A stretch of DNA of 64,000 nucleotides from Halorubrum alkaliphilum (GCF_017873815.1 NZ_JAGGKQ010000005.1:145061-209060), one strand, 5' to 3'. Counted from the stretch's first letter, positions 17,537 through 26,534 are shown. Numbers and translations are program-made. Notes: generated from the sequence alone by a model not told the origin.

Positions 17537-18253
17537 TCACCCGGCGGGTTCTATCAGCTCATATCCGTCGGTTCCGGCGGCGTTCACCCGGTCAGAGACG
17601 GGGAACGCGCGCATCTCGTCGGCCGGGTACGGATCCATGATCGCCGCCGCCTCGTCGGGGTCGCCGTGGAGCCACGCCGCCTCCTCGTCCGGGCCCACTA
17701 TCACTGCCATCCGGTGGTGGAGGTCACGTATCAGTTCGTTCGGGTCCGTCGTCACGATCGTGAACGTCTCGACGACATCGCCATCGGACCCGTCGCTCGC
17801 GTCGTCGGCCGTTCCCCCGCCGAACGCGCCGAGTCCTGCCTGCGTCGTCTCGGGTTCGGGGGGCCGCCACCGCTCGTACAGTCCCGCCATCGCGAACGGG
17901 CGGTCGTCATCGAAGGCGACGCGGTAGGGTCGTTTCTCCCCGCGCTCTTCGACCCACTCGTAGAAGCCGTCCGCGGGGACGAGACACCGGCGGGATTCGT
18001 ACGCGTCGGCGAAACTTCGCTTCTCCCGGACCGTCTCGGCGCGGGCGTTGATCAGGCCGAACGACTCCTCGGCCCACGACGGCGTGAGCCCCCACTCCAT
18101 CCGCGTCGCCCGCTCGGGATCTTCGGCCGTGATAACGGGCAGCTGCTCGCCGGGGGCACGGTTGTACCCCGGCCGATACTCCTCGCCGAACGTCACCCCG
18201 AACCGCGACTCCAACTCGGCGACCGGGGTGAAAAGCGTATAGCGGCCACACAT
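17537..18253 (-). CDS. SRAP-domain protein (HMCES/YedK family, abasic-site crosslinker)
   Basis: SRAP proteins crosslink covalently to abasic sites in single-stranded DNA through Cys2 after removal of Met1. The N-terminus MCGRYTLF has this cysteine. Other conserved residues are visible: the asparagine in GLINARAET, the glutamate in VPADGFYEW and the histidine in DLHHRMAV. Length (238) is standard. There is an Asp/Ser/Gly-rich insertion around residues 140-155 (GGGTADDASDGSDGD), common in haloarchaeal versions. It converges with the XPB-like helicase, so two DNA-damage genes sit together. Confidence 0.95.
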   Translation of the reverse strand: MCGRYTLFTPVAELESRFGVTFGEEYRPGYNRAPGEQLPVITAEDPERATRMEWGLTPSWAEESFGLINARAETVREKRSFADAYESRRCLVPADGFYEWVEERGEKRPYRVAFDDDRPFAMAGLYERWRPPEPETTQAGLGAFGGGTADDASDGSDGDVVETFTIVTTDPNELIRDLHHRMAVIVGPDEEAAWLHGDPDEAAAIMDPYPADEMRAFPVSDRVNAAGTDGYELIEPAG

Positions 18254-18359
18254 ATACGATCCGTGTCGTGGCGGATGGTATAAAAGGCGTCGAGGACCTT
18301 GTCGGAGCGGAAACGCGACGGCAGCGGGACCCGTGCCGCACGACAGGCCCGGCGATTTA

Positions 18360-18932
18360 TTACAGCCCCTCGATCACGGTCCGGTCGACCGCCCCGGCGT
18401 CCATCTCCTGCCCGCCGTACGTCTCCTGAAACGAGTCCACATCGGCGGAGTCGGAAAACGGGATGAGCTCCGGCCCCATCGACCCGACCACGTCGCTGCC
18501 GGCGACCACCGTCAGGTGGGCCGTCGAAGCGAACGCCTCGCTCTCGACGTGCGAGGAGAAGAGCACGTCGGAGCCCTCCTCGAACGCTTCCTGATCGACT
18601 CGCGAGTAGTCGGTGAGGAAGGTGACGAGCGGCTCTCGGCCCGCATCCTCCTCGTCGAACCGGTATCGGTAGGTACAGCTGCTGCTACAGAACTGCCCCG
18701 GGCGTCCGCCCTCCGGCTCGTCGTCCGCGAAATGGATCTGGCCGACCGGTCCCGGATGGTCCTCGACGATCATTCCACACTGGTCACAGGACCGCTCGCC
18801 GTCGAGAGCTATCGGCTCGATATCTGGGTCGCCCTCTCCGCCGAGACAGCCCGCGACCGCCAGCGCCATCCCGGTCGACACGCCCGTCAACACGGTCCGT
18901 CTGTTCACGTCGGAGTCGTCATATTCGGCCAT
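18360..18932 (-). CDS. nosL: NosL copper-binding lipoprotein
   Basis: NosL delivers Cu(I) for assembly of nitrous-oxide reductase. The 190-residue precursor has RRTVLTG followed by a hydrophobic stretch and a lipobox ending at C29 (AVAGCLGG), consistent with a TAT-exported lipoprotein. The copper motif CDQCGM (C49, C52, M54) and a CSSSC pair lie in the mature domain. ATG 18932 begins the signal peptide; longer upstream readings overlap the divergent nosD promoter. It is divergent from nosD-nosF-nosY by 104 bases. Confidence 0.9.
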   Translation of the reverse strand: MAEYDDSDVNRRTVLTGVSTGMALAVAGCLGGEGDPDIEPIALDGERSCDQCGMIVEDHPGPVGQIHFADDEPEGGRPGQFCSSSCTYRYRFDEEDAGREPLVTFLTDYSRVDQEAFEEGSDVLFSSHVESEAFASTAHLTVVAGSDVVGSMGPELIPFSDSADVDSFQETYGGQEMDAGAVDRTVIEGL

Positions 18933-19036
18933 ACACGCATTCGGGGACTCGGGTCCAAATACCCTCCGTAGCGGTTCATCCCGGCGTTCGAGGAACGAAC
19001 CAGATCGGCTATACGCCCGCCCACGTAACGTCCGGC

Positions 19037-21019
19037 GTGTTACGGATCGACCCGTTCGGCGACCGGTCGAGACTCGCCGGATGGATTGTCGCCGTGGCGG
19101 TTCTCGTGGCGGTTCTGGTCGCTGGCGGCGCGTTCCTCGCTGACCCCGCGGCGTCGACGCCCGACCCCGTCGCGTACGACGACACCGTCGAACTCGGGCT
19201 GTCCGCCGAGACGGACGCGGAGATGAGCTCCGACGCAACTGTCCCCCGGGTACAGGTGTTCTACTCGCAGTTCCAGTACGTCGTCGGCTATCACGGGGTC
19301 GAGACGTTCGTCGATGCGCTCGCCGACGACCGAACGGAACGCCAACTCGGGTTCCCAGTGACCGTCTACGTCCAGACGTTCGATGACGCGGACCCACACA
19401 CCATCGACGAGGACCGGTTCGCCGCGAGCGAGCAACCCGAGTGGTCGCCCGCGGAGGAGGCGGTGTACGTCGTCGACGGCGACGTCGAGAGCACTGCCGG
19501 CGAGACGCTGGTTCCCTTCGCCGATCGAGGTGCTGCGGAGCGGTTCGCCGCGTCCCATGACGGTCACGTCGTGGACTGGGAGACCCTCAGAGACCGATCG
19601 TTCGACGTCGACGCCGCGGACGCGGTCCGATTGGTCGCTCCCGAGCGTTGGGCGGCGGCCGACGACCGGATCCGGAAGTCGGGCGACCGCATCGACCGGC
19701 CCGAGTCGATCATCGTCGGCGAGGACGAGCCCACCGTCGAGGCCGCGGTCGACGCCGCAGAGCCCAACACGACGGTTCGCGTACCGCCGGGCGAGTACGA
19801 CGAGACCGTCGTCGTCGACGAGCCGATCACGATCGCCGGCGAGGACGCTACGATCCGGGGCAACGGAACCGGGTCCGTGATCGAGGTGCGATCGCCGGAC
19901 GTGGGGATCGTCGGCCTCTCGCTGTCGGGGACCGGAAACGAGACCCGAGATCCGGACGCTGCCGGCGGCCCGCCCGATGACGGCGAGGACTGGGACACGA
20001 ACGTTCAACTCGGCTATGGCCACGGCGACGCGGGCATCAGGGCCGTCGACGCGCCCGGGTTGGTCGTCGAGGACGTGCGGATCGACACCGATGCGAGCGG
20101 CGTCCTCCTCCGTGACGGCTCCGACGCGACGCTAACCGGACTCCACGTTCGCGGCGCGGACGACTGGCGGGACGGGTTCATGGGCGTCGTGGGGATGGAG
20201 TCACAGGTGACGGTCGATGACTCCCGGTTCGAGGACGGTCGCGACGGGGTGTACCTCCACCGTGCGGACGGCTCGGTCGTCCGAAACTCGACGTTCCTCG
20301 GGACCCGCTACGGTGCCCACCTGATGTACACGGCTGATTCGCTGATCGCCGACAACGTCGCCCGCGACCAGCTGTACGGCGGTATCACGGTGATGACCCG
20401 GCCGAGCGGGAACGCGATCGTCGGCAACGACGTGCGGGACTCGCCGGCCGGGATTCAGGCCTCGGGCACTCGGACGTACATCGCGTACAACACGCTCGCG
20501 AACAACGGGCTGGGACTCTCCACGAGTTCGCGCAGCTCGCTCTACGAACACAACGTCCTTCTCGACAACGAAGAGGGGGCTCGGGCGACGACGGTCGTCC
20601 CGTCGAGCCGCGTCGCCGCCAACGACTTCGTCGGCAACGACGACCACGCCGGCGCGGGAGCCGGACCGCTCCGGATCTGGGCAGACGGCGACCGGGGGAA
20701 CCACTGGGAGGGAGCTGACGCCGGGTTCCGCGCCGCCGACCGGGCGTACGAGCCGACGTCGCCGGTCGACGCCGCGCTCCATCGCGACCCGGCGGCGACC
20801 ACGCTGGCCGAATCTCCGGCGGCACGCCTGCTCGACCACCTGATCGGCACGGTTCCCGGGGCACGCTCGGGGAGCATCGTCGATCCGGTTCCCGTGACCG
20901 ACCCGCACTCACCGGATCGGATCGAGGCGGTTCGCGAGGGGGGTGGTGATCCCGTTCATCCGGACTGGCGAGGCGATATCGACGCGGACGAGAACGCGCA
21001 GGACGACACCAATGACTGA
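19037..21019 (+). CDS. nosD: NosD-family periplasmic copper-maturation protein with N-terminal NosL-like domain
   Basis: NosD works with the NosFY ABC transporter in maturation of the N2O-reductase copper centre. The 660-residue protein starts with GTG and has an N-terminal TM/signal anchor (about residues 14-36). Residues 60-220 resemble the NosL C-terminal fold (ETLVPFADRGAAERFAASHD). From about residue 230 come right-handed beta-helix CASH repeats (PNTTVRVPPGEYDETVVVD, NSTFLGTRYGAHLMYTAD, SGNAIVGNDVRDSPAG). The nosF start overlaps its end by 8 bases. The domain fusion is larger than classical NosD (about 420 residues). Confidence 0.88.
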   Translation: MLRIDPFGDRSRLAGWIVAVAVLVAVLVAGGAFLADPAASTPDPVAYDDTVELGLSAETDAEMSSDATVPRVQVFYSQFQYVVGYHGVETFVDALADDRTERQLGFPVTVYVQTFDDADPHTIDEDRFAASEQPEWSPAEEAVYVVDGDVESTAGETLVPFADRGAAERFAASHDGHVVDWETLRDRSFDVDAADAVRLVAPERWAAADDRIRKSGDRIDRPESIIVGEDEPTVEAAVDAAEPNTTVRVPPGEYDETVVVDEPITIAGEDATIRGNGTGSVIEVRSPDVGIVGLSLSGTGNETRDPDAAGGPPDDGEDWDTNVQLGYGHGDAGIRAVDAPGLVVEDVRIDTDASGVLLRDGSDATLTGLHVRGADDWRDGFMGVVGMESQVTVDDSRFEDGRDGVYLHRADGSVVRNSTFLGTRYGAHLMYTADSLIADNVARDQLYGGITVMTRPSGNAIVGNDVRDSPAGIQASGTRTYIAYNTLANNGLGLSTSSRSSLYEHNVLLDNEEGARATTVVPSSRVAANDFVGNDDHAGAGAGPLRIWADGDRGNHWEGADAGFRAADRAYEPTSPVDAALHRDPAATTLAESPAARLLDHLIGTVPGARSGSIVDPVPVTDPHSPDRIEAVREGGGDPVHPDWRGDIDADENAQDDTND

Positions 21020-21800
21020 TACCACCACGTTGACGGCGGATGGAGAGCGGAGGATCGCGTCGTTCACGGACGTCACCCGGACGTACGGCGGGATCCCCGT
21101 CGTGGACTCGGTATCGCTATCGATACGGCCGGGAACGACCGCGGTGATCGGACCGAACGGCTCGGGGAAGTCGACGCTGCTCGGCCTCCTCGCCGGCTCG
21201 GTCGAACCGGTCGAGGGCGTCGTCGACCGCGCCGAGACGGGTGACGGTCGCGGTGAGCGTCGAGTCGGCTACCTTCCACAGGACGTTCCGTTCCGCGGGT
21301 CGTTCACGGCGCGCGAGACGCTCGCATTTTACGCCCGGTTCGTGGGTGCGGACCCGGACGCGCTGCTCGCGTCGGTCGGCCTGACGGACGCCGCCGACCG
21401 CCGGGTAGATGCCCTCTCCGGCGGGATGCGCAGACTGTTGGGGATCGCGCAGGCGACGATCGGTGACCCGCCACTCGTCGTCCTCGACGAGCCGACGAGC
21501 GGGCTCGACCCGGGGATGCGAGAACGGGCGTTCCGCGTGGCCGCTGCGGCCGCAGACGACGGCACGGCCGTCGTCGTGAGTTCACACGACCTCGATCTGG
21601 TCGGGGAGCACGCCGACCGGCTCCTGCTCCTCGATCGCGGGGGCGTTGCCGCCGCGGACGATGTCGACTCGCTGTTCGAGGACCACGACGTGTCGAGCGT
21701 CGAGGAGCTCTATCGGTCGGTCGTCGCCTCCGACTCGGACGGATTGGGGGGATCAAGCGAGGCGGACCACGCGGTACACGTCACGGGGGTCTCCGAATGA
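21012..21800 (+). CDS. nosF: ABC transporter ATP-binding protein NosF
   Basis: NosF is the ATPase of the NosDFY complex. The 262-residue protein has Walker A GPNGSGKST, Q-loop LPQDVPF, signature LSGGMRRLLGIAQA, Walker B LVVLDEPTSGLDP and H-loop SSHDLD. ATG 21012 overlaps the end of nosD by 8 bases and its own stop overlaps nosY by 4 bases, so the three genes are translationally coupled. Confidence 0.93.
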   Translation: MTDTTTLTADGERRIASFTDVTRTYGGIPVVDSVSLSIRPGTTAVIGPNGSGKSTLLGLLAGSVEPVEGVVDRAETGDGRGERRVGYLPQDVPFRGSFTARETLAFYARFVGADPDALLASVGLTDAADRRVDALSGGMRRLLGIAQATIGDPPLVVLDEPTSGLDPGMRERAFRVAAAAADDGTAVVVSSHDLDLVGEHADRLLLLDRGGVAAADDVDSLFEDHDVSSVEELYRSVVASDSDGLGGSSEADHAVHVTGVSE

Positions 21801-22660
21801 CGAGCGCGCTGCGCGCCCTCGGAACGGTGTTCCGGCGCGAGTTGGCGACCGTCCTCCGGACGCCCGGATACGCCGTCTTAGGGCTCGGTGTGCTCCTCAT
21901 CGTCGCCGCCGTCGCCGTCGTCGGTGGGGGTGGCTCGACGGGGATCCTCCCGGCCGTCGTCGACCTGTTACTTCCGGTCGAGGTGCTCGTCCCGCTCGTC
22001 GCGGTCGTCCTCGGCTATCGAGCCCTGCTCACCGATGTTGGGAGCGGGGAACTCGCGGTGATACGAACGTATCCGGTGGGTGTCGTCGCGTACACGCTCG
22101 GGGTGCTTCTCGCTCGCCTCGTTGCGCTCATCGTGCTCGTCGGGGTCCCGCTCGCGATGGTCGGCGGCTACATATGGGCCACCGCCAGTCCGGAGACAGG
22201 TATCTACGCGACGCATACCGGCGTCGACTCGCCGCTGCTGTTCGTTCGGTTCCTCACCTTCGCCCTCGCGCTCGGTGCCAGCTACCTCGCCGTCGCCGCG
22301 GCGGTCTCGTCGCTCGCGGCCGGCCGTCGCAGCGCGCTGGCGCTCGGGAGCGTCGTTCTCCTCGGCGGAGTCCTCGGCGGTGACCTCGGCGTGTTGCGGT
22401 CGCTGTCCGACGGTGGATCGACCACGGCGCTCGCCGGGACGGTAGCGTCGACGCCGAACGGGGCGTTTCGAGGGCTCGTCTTCGAGTACGTCGTCGGCGT
22501 CGCGTTCGAGGCCGGGAACGGCTTCGTCGATCCGGGTCGTGCGGTCCTGACGCTTCTCGGATGGTCGGTCGTCGGCGTCGCCGTCGCCGTCGGCTCGTTG
22601 GCATACGGCCGGCGTGTGGACGCGGTGCTCGAACGGCTTCGCGGTCGGTTCCGATTCTGA
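21797..22660 (+). CDS. nosY: ABC transporter permease NosY
   Basis: The 287-residue protein has about six TM segments and the ABC-2 permease pattern of NosY (RRELATVLRTPGYAVLGL at the N-terminus; LLPVEVLVPLVAVVLGYRAL). It pairs with NosF. Its four-base overlap with nosF (ATGA) supports one operon nosDFY. nosZ, encoding the reductase itself, is not within the window. Confidence 0.88.
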   Translation: MTSALRALGTVFRRELATVLRTPGYAVLGLGVLLIVAAVAVVGGGGSTGILPAVVDLLLPVEVLVPLVAVVLGYRALLTDVGSGELAVIRTYPVGVVAYTLGVLLARLVALIVLVGVPLAMVGGYIWATASPETGIYATHTGVDSPLLFVRFLTFALALGASYLAVAAAVSSLAAGRRSALALGSVVLLGGVLGGDLGVLRSLSDGGSTTALAGTVASTPNGAFRGLVFEYVVGVAFEAGNGFVDPGRAVLTLLGWSVVGVAVAVGSLAYGRRVDAVLERLRGRFRF

Positions 22661-22713
22661 CCGGCGCGTGGCGACCGACCAACAGTTATTACGTCCCCGG
22701 GAGAACCTCGGAT

Positions 22714-23142
22714 ATGACCGAGCACGTTCTCGTTGCGATGGACGGTTCGACGTTGAGTCGCGACTCGCTCGTGTATGCCCGTGACGTCTTTCCGGACGCC
22801 CGAGTGACGGCAGTCCACGTCGCCAACCCCGAGTTGGACATGCTCCCGGCGGACGCGACGGACGTCTTCGAGGCGGGCCTCGACTCGCTCGACGGGGTCG
22901 GCGACGAGACCGCACAGGCGGTGTTCGAGACGATGCGTGACATCGCCGGAGATGAGTCAATCGACGTGACGTACCTCGTCGGACCGGTTGAGGACCGACT
23001 GATCGAGTACATCGAGGACGGCGAGTTCGATCACGTTGTGATGGGGACTCACGGTCGAGACGGACTCTCACGGCTCCTGATCGGAAGCGTCGCTGAGGCG
23101 GTGGTTCGACGAACGGACGTTCCCACGATTCTAGTCAAGTGA
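22714..23142 (+). CDS. Universal stress protein (UspA family, single domain)
   Basis: The 142-residue protein begins MTEHVLVAMDGSTLSRDSL and ends with the nucleotide-binding signature MGTHGRDGLSRLLIGSVAE. This indicates the ATP-binding Usp subgroup. Its target is not deducible. It lies 53 bases after nosY in the same direction but has its own AT-rich upstream bases (AGTTATTA about 25-30 bases before ATG), so it is probably separately transcribed. Confidence 0.93.
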   Translation: MTEHVLVAMDGSTLSRDSLVYARDVFPDARVTAVHVANPELDMLPADATDVFEAGLDSLDGVGDETAQAVFETMRDIAGDESIDVTYLVGPVEDRLIEYIEDGEFDHVVMGTHGRDGLSRLLIGSVAEAVVRRTDVPTILVK

Positions 23143-23301
23143 ACTCGGCTGGATCGTCCACGTCGTTCGATACGCCGGGCGTCCGGCAGGTAATTTCTCG
23201 ATGAGTCTGGGGGTGTGATCGCCCCGATCACCGAAAAACGGAGCATCCGAGCGGGCAGAGAATTTATATAGCAGAATATGGTTTATTAGATCGTCTTGCG
23301 A

Positions 23302-23334
23302 CGAATTTCGTTTGGTCGTATCCGACGAAATTCG
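23302..23334. promoter_or_regulatory. Inverted repeat downstream of the integrase gene
   Basis: CGAATTTCGT at 23302-23311 is repeated as its exact complement ACGAAATTCG at 23325-23334, with a 13-base spacer. It lies 48 bases beyond the 3' end of the integrase and just after the AT-rich bases TTTATATAGCAG at 23262-23273. It could be a recombinase or regulator binding site or a terminator; no partner copy was seen elsewhere. Confidence 0.5.
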
Positions 23335-23381
23335 ACGACCCTCGATATTCCGACTACGTCCCCGGGTCCAATACGGACGAA

Positions 23382-24416
23382 TCAGGCCAACAGCCGATAC
23401 ACGCTTGCTTCGTACGTCTCCCGTACTTGATCCCCCCAGTTGTGGGTGTACGTGTCGATCACGTCGTCGGCGACGTCCCCACGGAGATACTTGACGACGC
23501 CGCGGTCACCGGTTCTGTCCCGGAGATGCGTCGTGAAGAAGTGTCTGAAGTAGTGCGGCGTGACGTTCTCTTCAGCTCCGCCACCGGTTCGATACCACCC
23601 CTCTTCGCGAGCGTACCGCTTGACGATATGACGAACTGACTGTGGATCGAGTCGCTCACCCCACCCCTCCGCGGTACCGACGAACAGGGGCTCCGCGACC
23701 GAGGTCGTGTCCGGTCGTATCGCTAACCAGCGTTTCAGGACCGTGTGAAGCTCGTCGTCGACCGGAATCACGGTCGCCCGTTTGCGTTTGTTGGAGGCCG
23801 TCCGGATCTCCCCGTTTAACTCCGCTCCCACCGTCGCATCGGGGGTTACGTATAGCGAGTTCGGCCGGTCGGCGAGCGCGGCACGCGTCCCCAGCGGGTA
23901 GGCTGCCTCAAGCTCGGCGTCCGTGACGGCGAGGTCGCGGAGATCGAGGTTACAGAGTTCACCGACCCGCATTCCGGTCTTCAACAGCGTACAGACGACT
24001 GCGCGGTGGAGTGGATGGTTGATCCTGCCGACGAACGACCGCATTGCCGGAATCGAGACGTCCCGTCGTGCCGGGTCCTTGTCGATCGTTTCATCCATCT
24101 CCTCCATCACGAGGGTCATCGGATTTCCATCGAACGCTCCGACTTCGGTCATATACCCATAAAAGCGGTGTACGTACGCTGCATACGTCGCAACGGTGCT
24201 GTCGGCGACGTTCCCCCGCAACGAGTGGATGAACGCCATACAGTCGCGATGGGTCGCCGTTGCTGGCGACGTTCCGTCCTCGAGATGGGCCTCGAATCGA
24301 CGGAGAACCCGTTCGTACGACTCCCGTGTCCGTTCCGTCTTGCCGTGATACGTCAGGTCCTCGATGAAGTACCCCACAGGGTCGTCGGAACCTTCGATCA
24401 TGCGTGAACTACTCAT
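23382..24416 (-). CDS. Tyrosine recombinase (XerC/D-like integrase)
   Basis: Site-specific recombinase of 344 residues with an N-terminal SAM-like core-binding domain (about 15-115) and a catalytic domain. Catalytic positions are visible: R150 in LLKTGMRVGELCNL, H288 and R291 in TPHYFRHFF, and the nucleophile Y335 in QVRETYEASV; the usual second histidine region reads THNWGD. ATG 24416 overlaps the stop of the upstream DUF5805-like gene (ATGAGTAG), indicating one operon. No tRNA or clear att direct repeat was found beside it, so it may be a resident chromosomal recombinase rather than part of a recent integrated element. Confidence 0.92.
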   Translation of the reverse strand: MSSSRMIEGSDDPVGYFIEDLTYHGKTERTRESYERVLRRFEAHLEDGTSPATATHRDCMAFIHSLRGNVADSTVATYAAYVHRFYGYMTEVGAFDGNPMTLVMEEMDETIDKDPARRDVSIPAMRSFVGRINHPLHRAVVCTLLKTGMRVGELCNLDLRDLAVTDAELEAAYPLGTRAALADRPNSLYVTPDATVGAELNGEIRTASNKRKRATVIPVDDELHTVLKRWLAIRPDTTSVAEPLFVGTAEGWGERLDPQSVRHIVKRYAREEGWYRTGGGAEENVTPHYFRHFFTTHLRDRTGDRGVVKYLRGDVADDVIDTYTHNWGDQVRETYEASVYRLLA

Positions 24417-24789
24417 CGACAAGCGTGTATCCCCCGTCTCGTCCGCTGTAGCGGACTCGGTTGCGATCTTGGAGTGACTCGAGCGTTTCTTCCAGCCGAT
24501 CCTCGAAGTCGTCGAACACCGCGTCCACGAGCTCGTCCCAAGACTGGTGGTCCGCTTCAAGAACGGATTCGACCCGGTCTTCGAGGTGGTGACTGCCTGG
24601 GTTCGCGTCCCAAGAACCGGCCTCCTCGGGGTTACTCTCCGTGGAGAGAGAGAACCCGCGTCTTCCGGCCTGTACCATCGTTCTGACGAACTCACTTTGT
24701 GACATCCCCATCTCGTCCGCGTGGCGCTGCCACGCCGCTTTTTGATCGGCCGGCACGTAGGTCTTCACCGGTTTGCGCTCCTCGCTCAT
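24409..24789 (-). CDS. Ribbon-helix-helix-like protein of the DUF5805 type
   Basis: The 126-residue product starts MSEERKPVKTYVPADQKAAW, a beta-strand plus helix pattern (KTYVP...W..HADEMGMSQSEFVRTMVQAG) typical of MetJ/Arc DNA-binding proteins; it matches the haloarchaeal DUF5805 family. The C-terminal half is acidic and helical (VESVLEADHQSWDELVDAVF). ATG 24789 was chosen over an in-frame start at 24834 because the shorter form matches the RHH domain start. It directly precedes and overlaps the integrase, so it likely regulates or assists recombination; this is inferred from context. Confidence 0.82.
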   Translation of the reverse strand: MSEERKPVKTYVPADQKAAWQRHADEMGMSQSEFVRTMVQAGRRGFSLSTESNPEEAGSWDANPGSHHLEDRVESVLEADHQSWDELVDAVFDDFEDRLEETLESLQDRNRVRYSGRDGGYTLVDE

Positions 24790-24834
24790 TACGAGTCGAC
24801 CGTCTCGACCCAGTGACTTGAATGTGTCCCACAT

Positions 24835-25628
24835 TCCGGGATAAGGTCACTTATACTGTCTTTTGTCCCTTCAGATCGCCGCGTAGTTTTTACATATCAA
24901 CACGTGTGACACCACAAGATCCGTGATATAGCTCTTGAATACAAGATATAATACTTCGTCGCTCTGGCGGACTTTGACAAGATCTCGATCGCCCGCTCGT
25001 TTCGATCCGGTCGATCTACCGTCGGGCAAGTCCGGCATGTCCGACGTGTCGCAAGACGGTTCCGGGAGCGAGAGTTCAGTGCCCGGTCAGGACGCCGCCG
25101 GAGTAACTGAACGCAACGAGACGAGTGGGGTTCGATCGGGCCGGATGGTCTGATAGGGTCCGCGCTCGGAACACGACCGTCTTTCTCGGCCGGCCGAACG
25201 TAGCGCACCCCGGTTCGGTAGCAATAAGCGATCGTACAGACGCCGTCAGGAACCGCGAGAGGACACGTCGTGCCGCGAACGCTGTGAGGTACCGCAGGGG
25301 CTCGCCGCTACTCGAGGACGGCGTAGCGTAGAACGGTAAGGGAACCACCGTGGTCTAAGGGGTGTGACGAGTCAGCTACCCAGAGCTGAAGTCGTTGGCT
25401 GCCGGGCTCGTACCGCCGTGATCGGTTGCCATCAGCGAGCGCTGCTGGCTACTCCGGAGACGGTGTCTCCGCCGATCCGATCTACTGGCTCGTCGAAACA
25501 CACCTCTCCTTACCGATCGATCCCGTTCGACGTCGATCTTATAAACCACATATTGCGATACAGATTTGGCCCGTTTCTGTCGAGGGGGTCGATCTGAACG
25601 AGATGATGAAATCCAGCGGTAACGAGCG
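24835..25628. other. Gene-poor stretch with no supported coding region
   Basis: About 790 bases between the integrase operon and the HisG-like gene. Open frames of up to 100 codons exist on both strands but have Arg/Ser/Pro-rich shadow-like composition and no recognisable domain. The first 120 bases are AT-rich (TTTTTACATATCAACACG, ACAAGATATAATACTTCGTC) and may hold the operon promoter for the genes to the left. A GGGGTTCGATCGG string near 25128 recalls a tRNA T-loop but has no cloverleaf around it. It may be decayed element DNA. Confidence 0.5.
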
Positions 25629-26534
25629 CTATACCGTTATTTTCGAATCCGAACCGATCCCGTCGAAGAGCCGCAGCGCGGATTCGAGGGCCGGATGATC
25701 TTCTGCGGCGTTACGCATCACGACGGTTTCGCTCGGAAAGAGGTGTTCGCCGAGGACGAGCCCGTGATCGCGCGCGGTCGAGCCGCTTACCGTGAGGTAC
25801 ACGCCAAGTCCGGTATCGGCTATCGTGGCCTCCTCCGGCGCGTCGGGGTCGGGATAGACGAACTCGACGTCCGCGAGTACGTCCGTCCCAAGTACGGCGG
25901 TCACGAGTCGTTCGTATCGGGGCGAGATACATATCGGGCCCTCGTACTCCGTCAGGAACTCGCGATCCAGATCGGTTCCGGCCGGGAGTTCGCTAGGCCG
26001 TCCCATCAGCGTGTGATACACCGTGTCTCCGAGCCCGGTCACGACCCGGACGTCCGTATCCATGGGGTCGATCCGTTCGTTGATGTCGGCCAGTCGGCCG
26101 AGACCCGTCGGTCGGATGCCGACGACCTCCTCCAACACGAGGTCGGCCGAATCGAACCCCAGCGCGAACTCGTGGGTTCGAAGCGCACGAAATGGCTCCT
26201 CGCGACCGACGAGCATGAGATCGACGCCGTCGATCGAGACGGTTGCGGAGTCGAAGACGATCCGTCGTGGCTTTCCGTCACGATCATCGCGGAGCAAGGT
26301 GAACTCCGGGTTGTTCGGGTCGCTTGGATCCGAGTAGTCCGCTAACCGATGGTACGGCCCTCGTTCCGCCTCGAGGGATCCTTTCGTCACCGCCTTTTCG
26401 TAGCGGAGCGTATTACTGACTGAGTCGGCGAGTTCCTCCAAGCGATCGGTGCCGCCGACGTCCGCGAGCCGCTCAAGAACGGCCTCGAGCGGGCGACCCT
26501 TTCGGGGCACGGCGACGGGCAGCGGTTCGGTCAT
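25629..26534 (-). CDS. HisG-like (ATP-phosphoribosyltransferase-fold) protein of unknown role
   Basis: The 301-residue protein opens with PLPVAVPRKGRPLEAVLERL, close to the PNKGRL start of HisG. It continues with a segment resembling the domain I strand-helix (ALRTHEFALGFDSADLVLEE, compare HisG DLGITG.D). Near the end IADTGLGVYLTVSGSTARDHG matches the HisG phosphate-loop region (ADAIVD..STGTTLR.NGL), followed by SETVVMRN (compare SSAVLIAN). Overall length equals long-form HisG. It is not beside his genes and lacks exact matches at several HisG motifs, so a paralogue with altered ligand is likelier than the histidine enzyme. Function is unknown. Confidence 0.7.
   Translation of the reverse strand: MTEPLPVAVPRKGRPLEAVLERLADVGGTDRLEELADSVSNTLRYEKAVTKGSLEAERGPYHRLADYSDPSDPNNPEFTLLRDDRDGKPRRIVFDSATVSIDGVDLMLVGREEPFRALRTHEFALGFDSADLVLEEVVGIRPTGLGRLADINERIDPMDTDVRVVTGLGDTVYHTLMGRPSELPAGTDLDREFLTEYEGPICISPRYERLVTAVLGTDVLADVEFVYPDPDAPEEATIADTGLGVYLTVSGSTARDHGLVLGEHLFPSETVVMRNAAEDHPALESALRLFDGIGSDSKITV

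Noticed and set aside
25120..25150. Possible tRNA because of a GGGGTTCGATCGG string
   Set aside because: No acceptor stem, D-arm or anticodon arm can be folded around it.
25076..25348. A 90-codon reverse frame in the gene-poor region
   Set aside because: Ser/Arg-rich composition with no acidic bias, no promoter and no family similarity.
25629..26534. Calling this gene hisG
   Set aside because: It resembles HisG in fold but differs at several conserved motifs and is outside any histidine operon.
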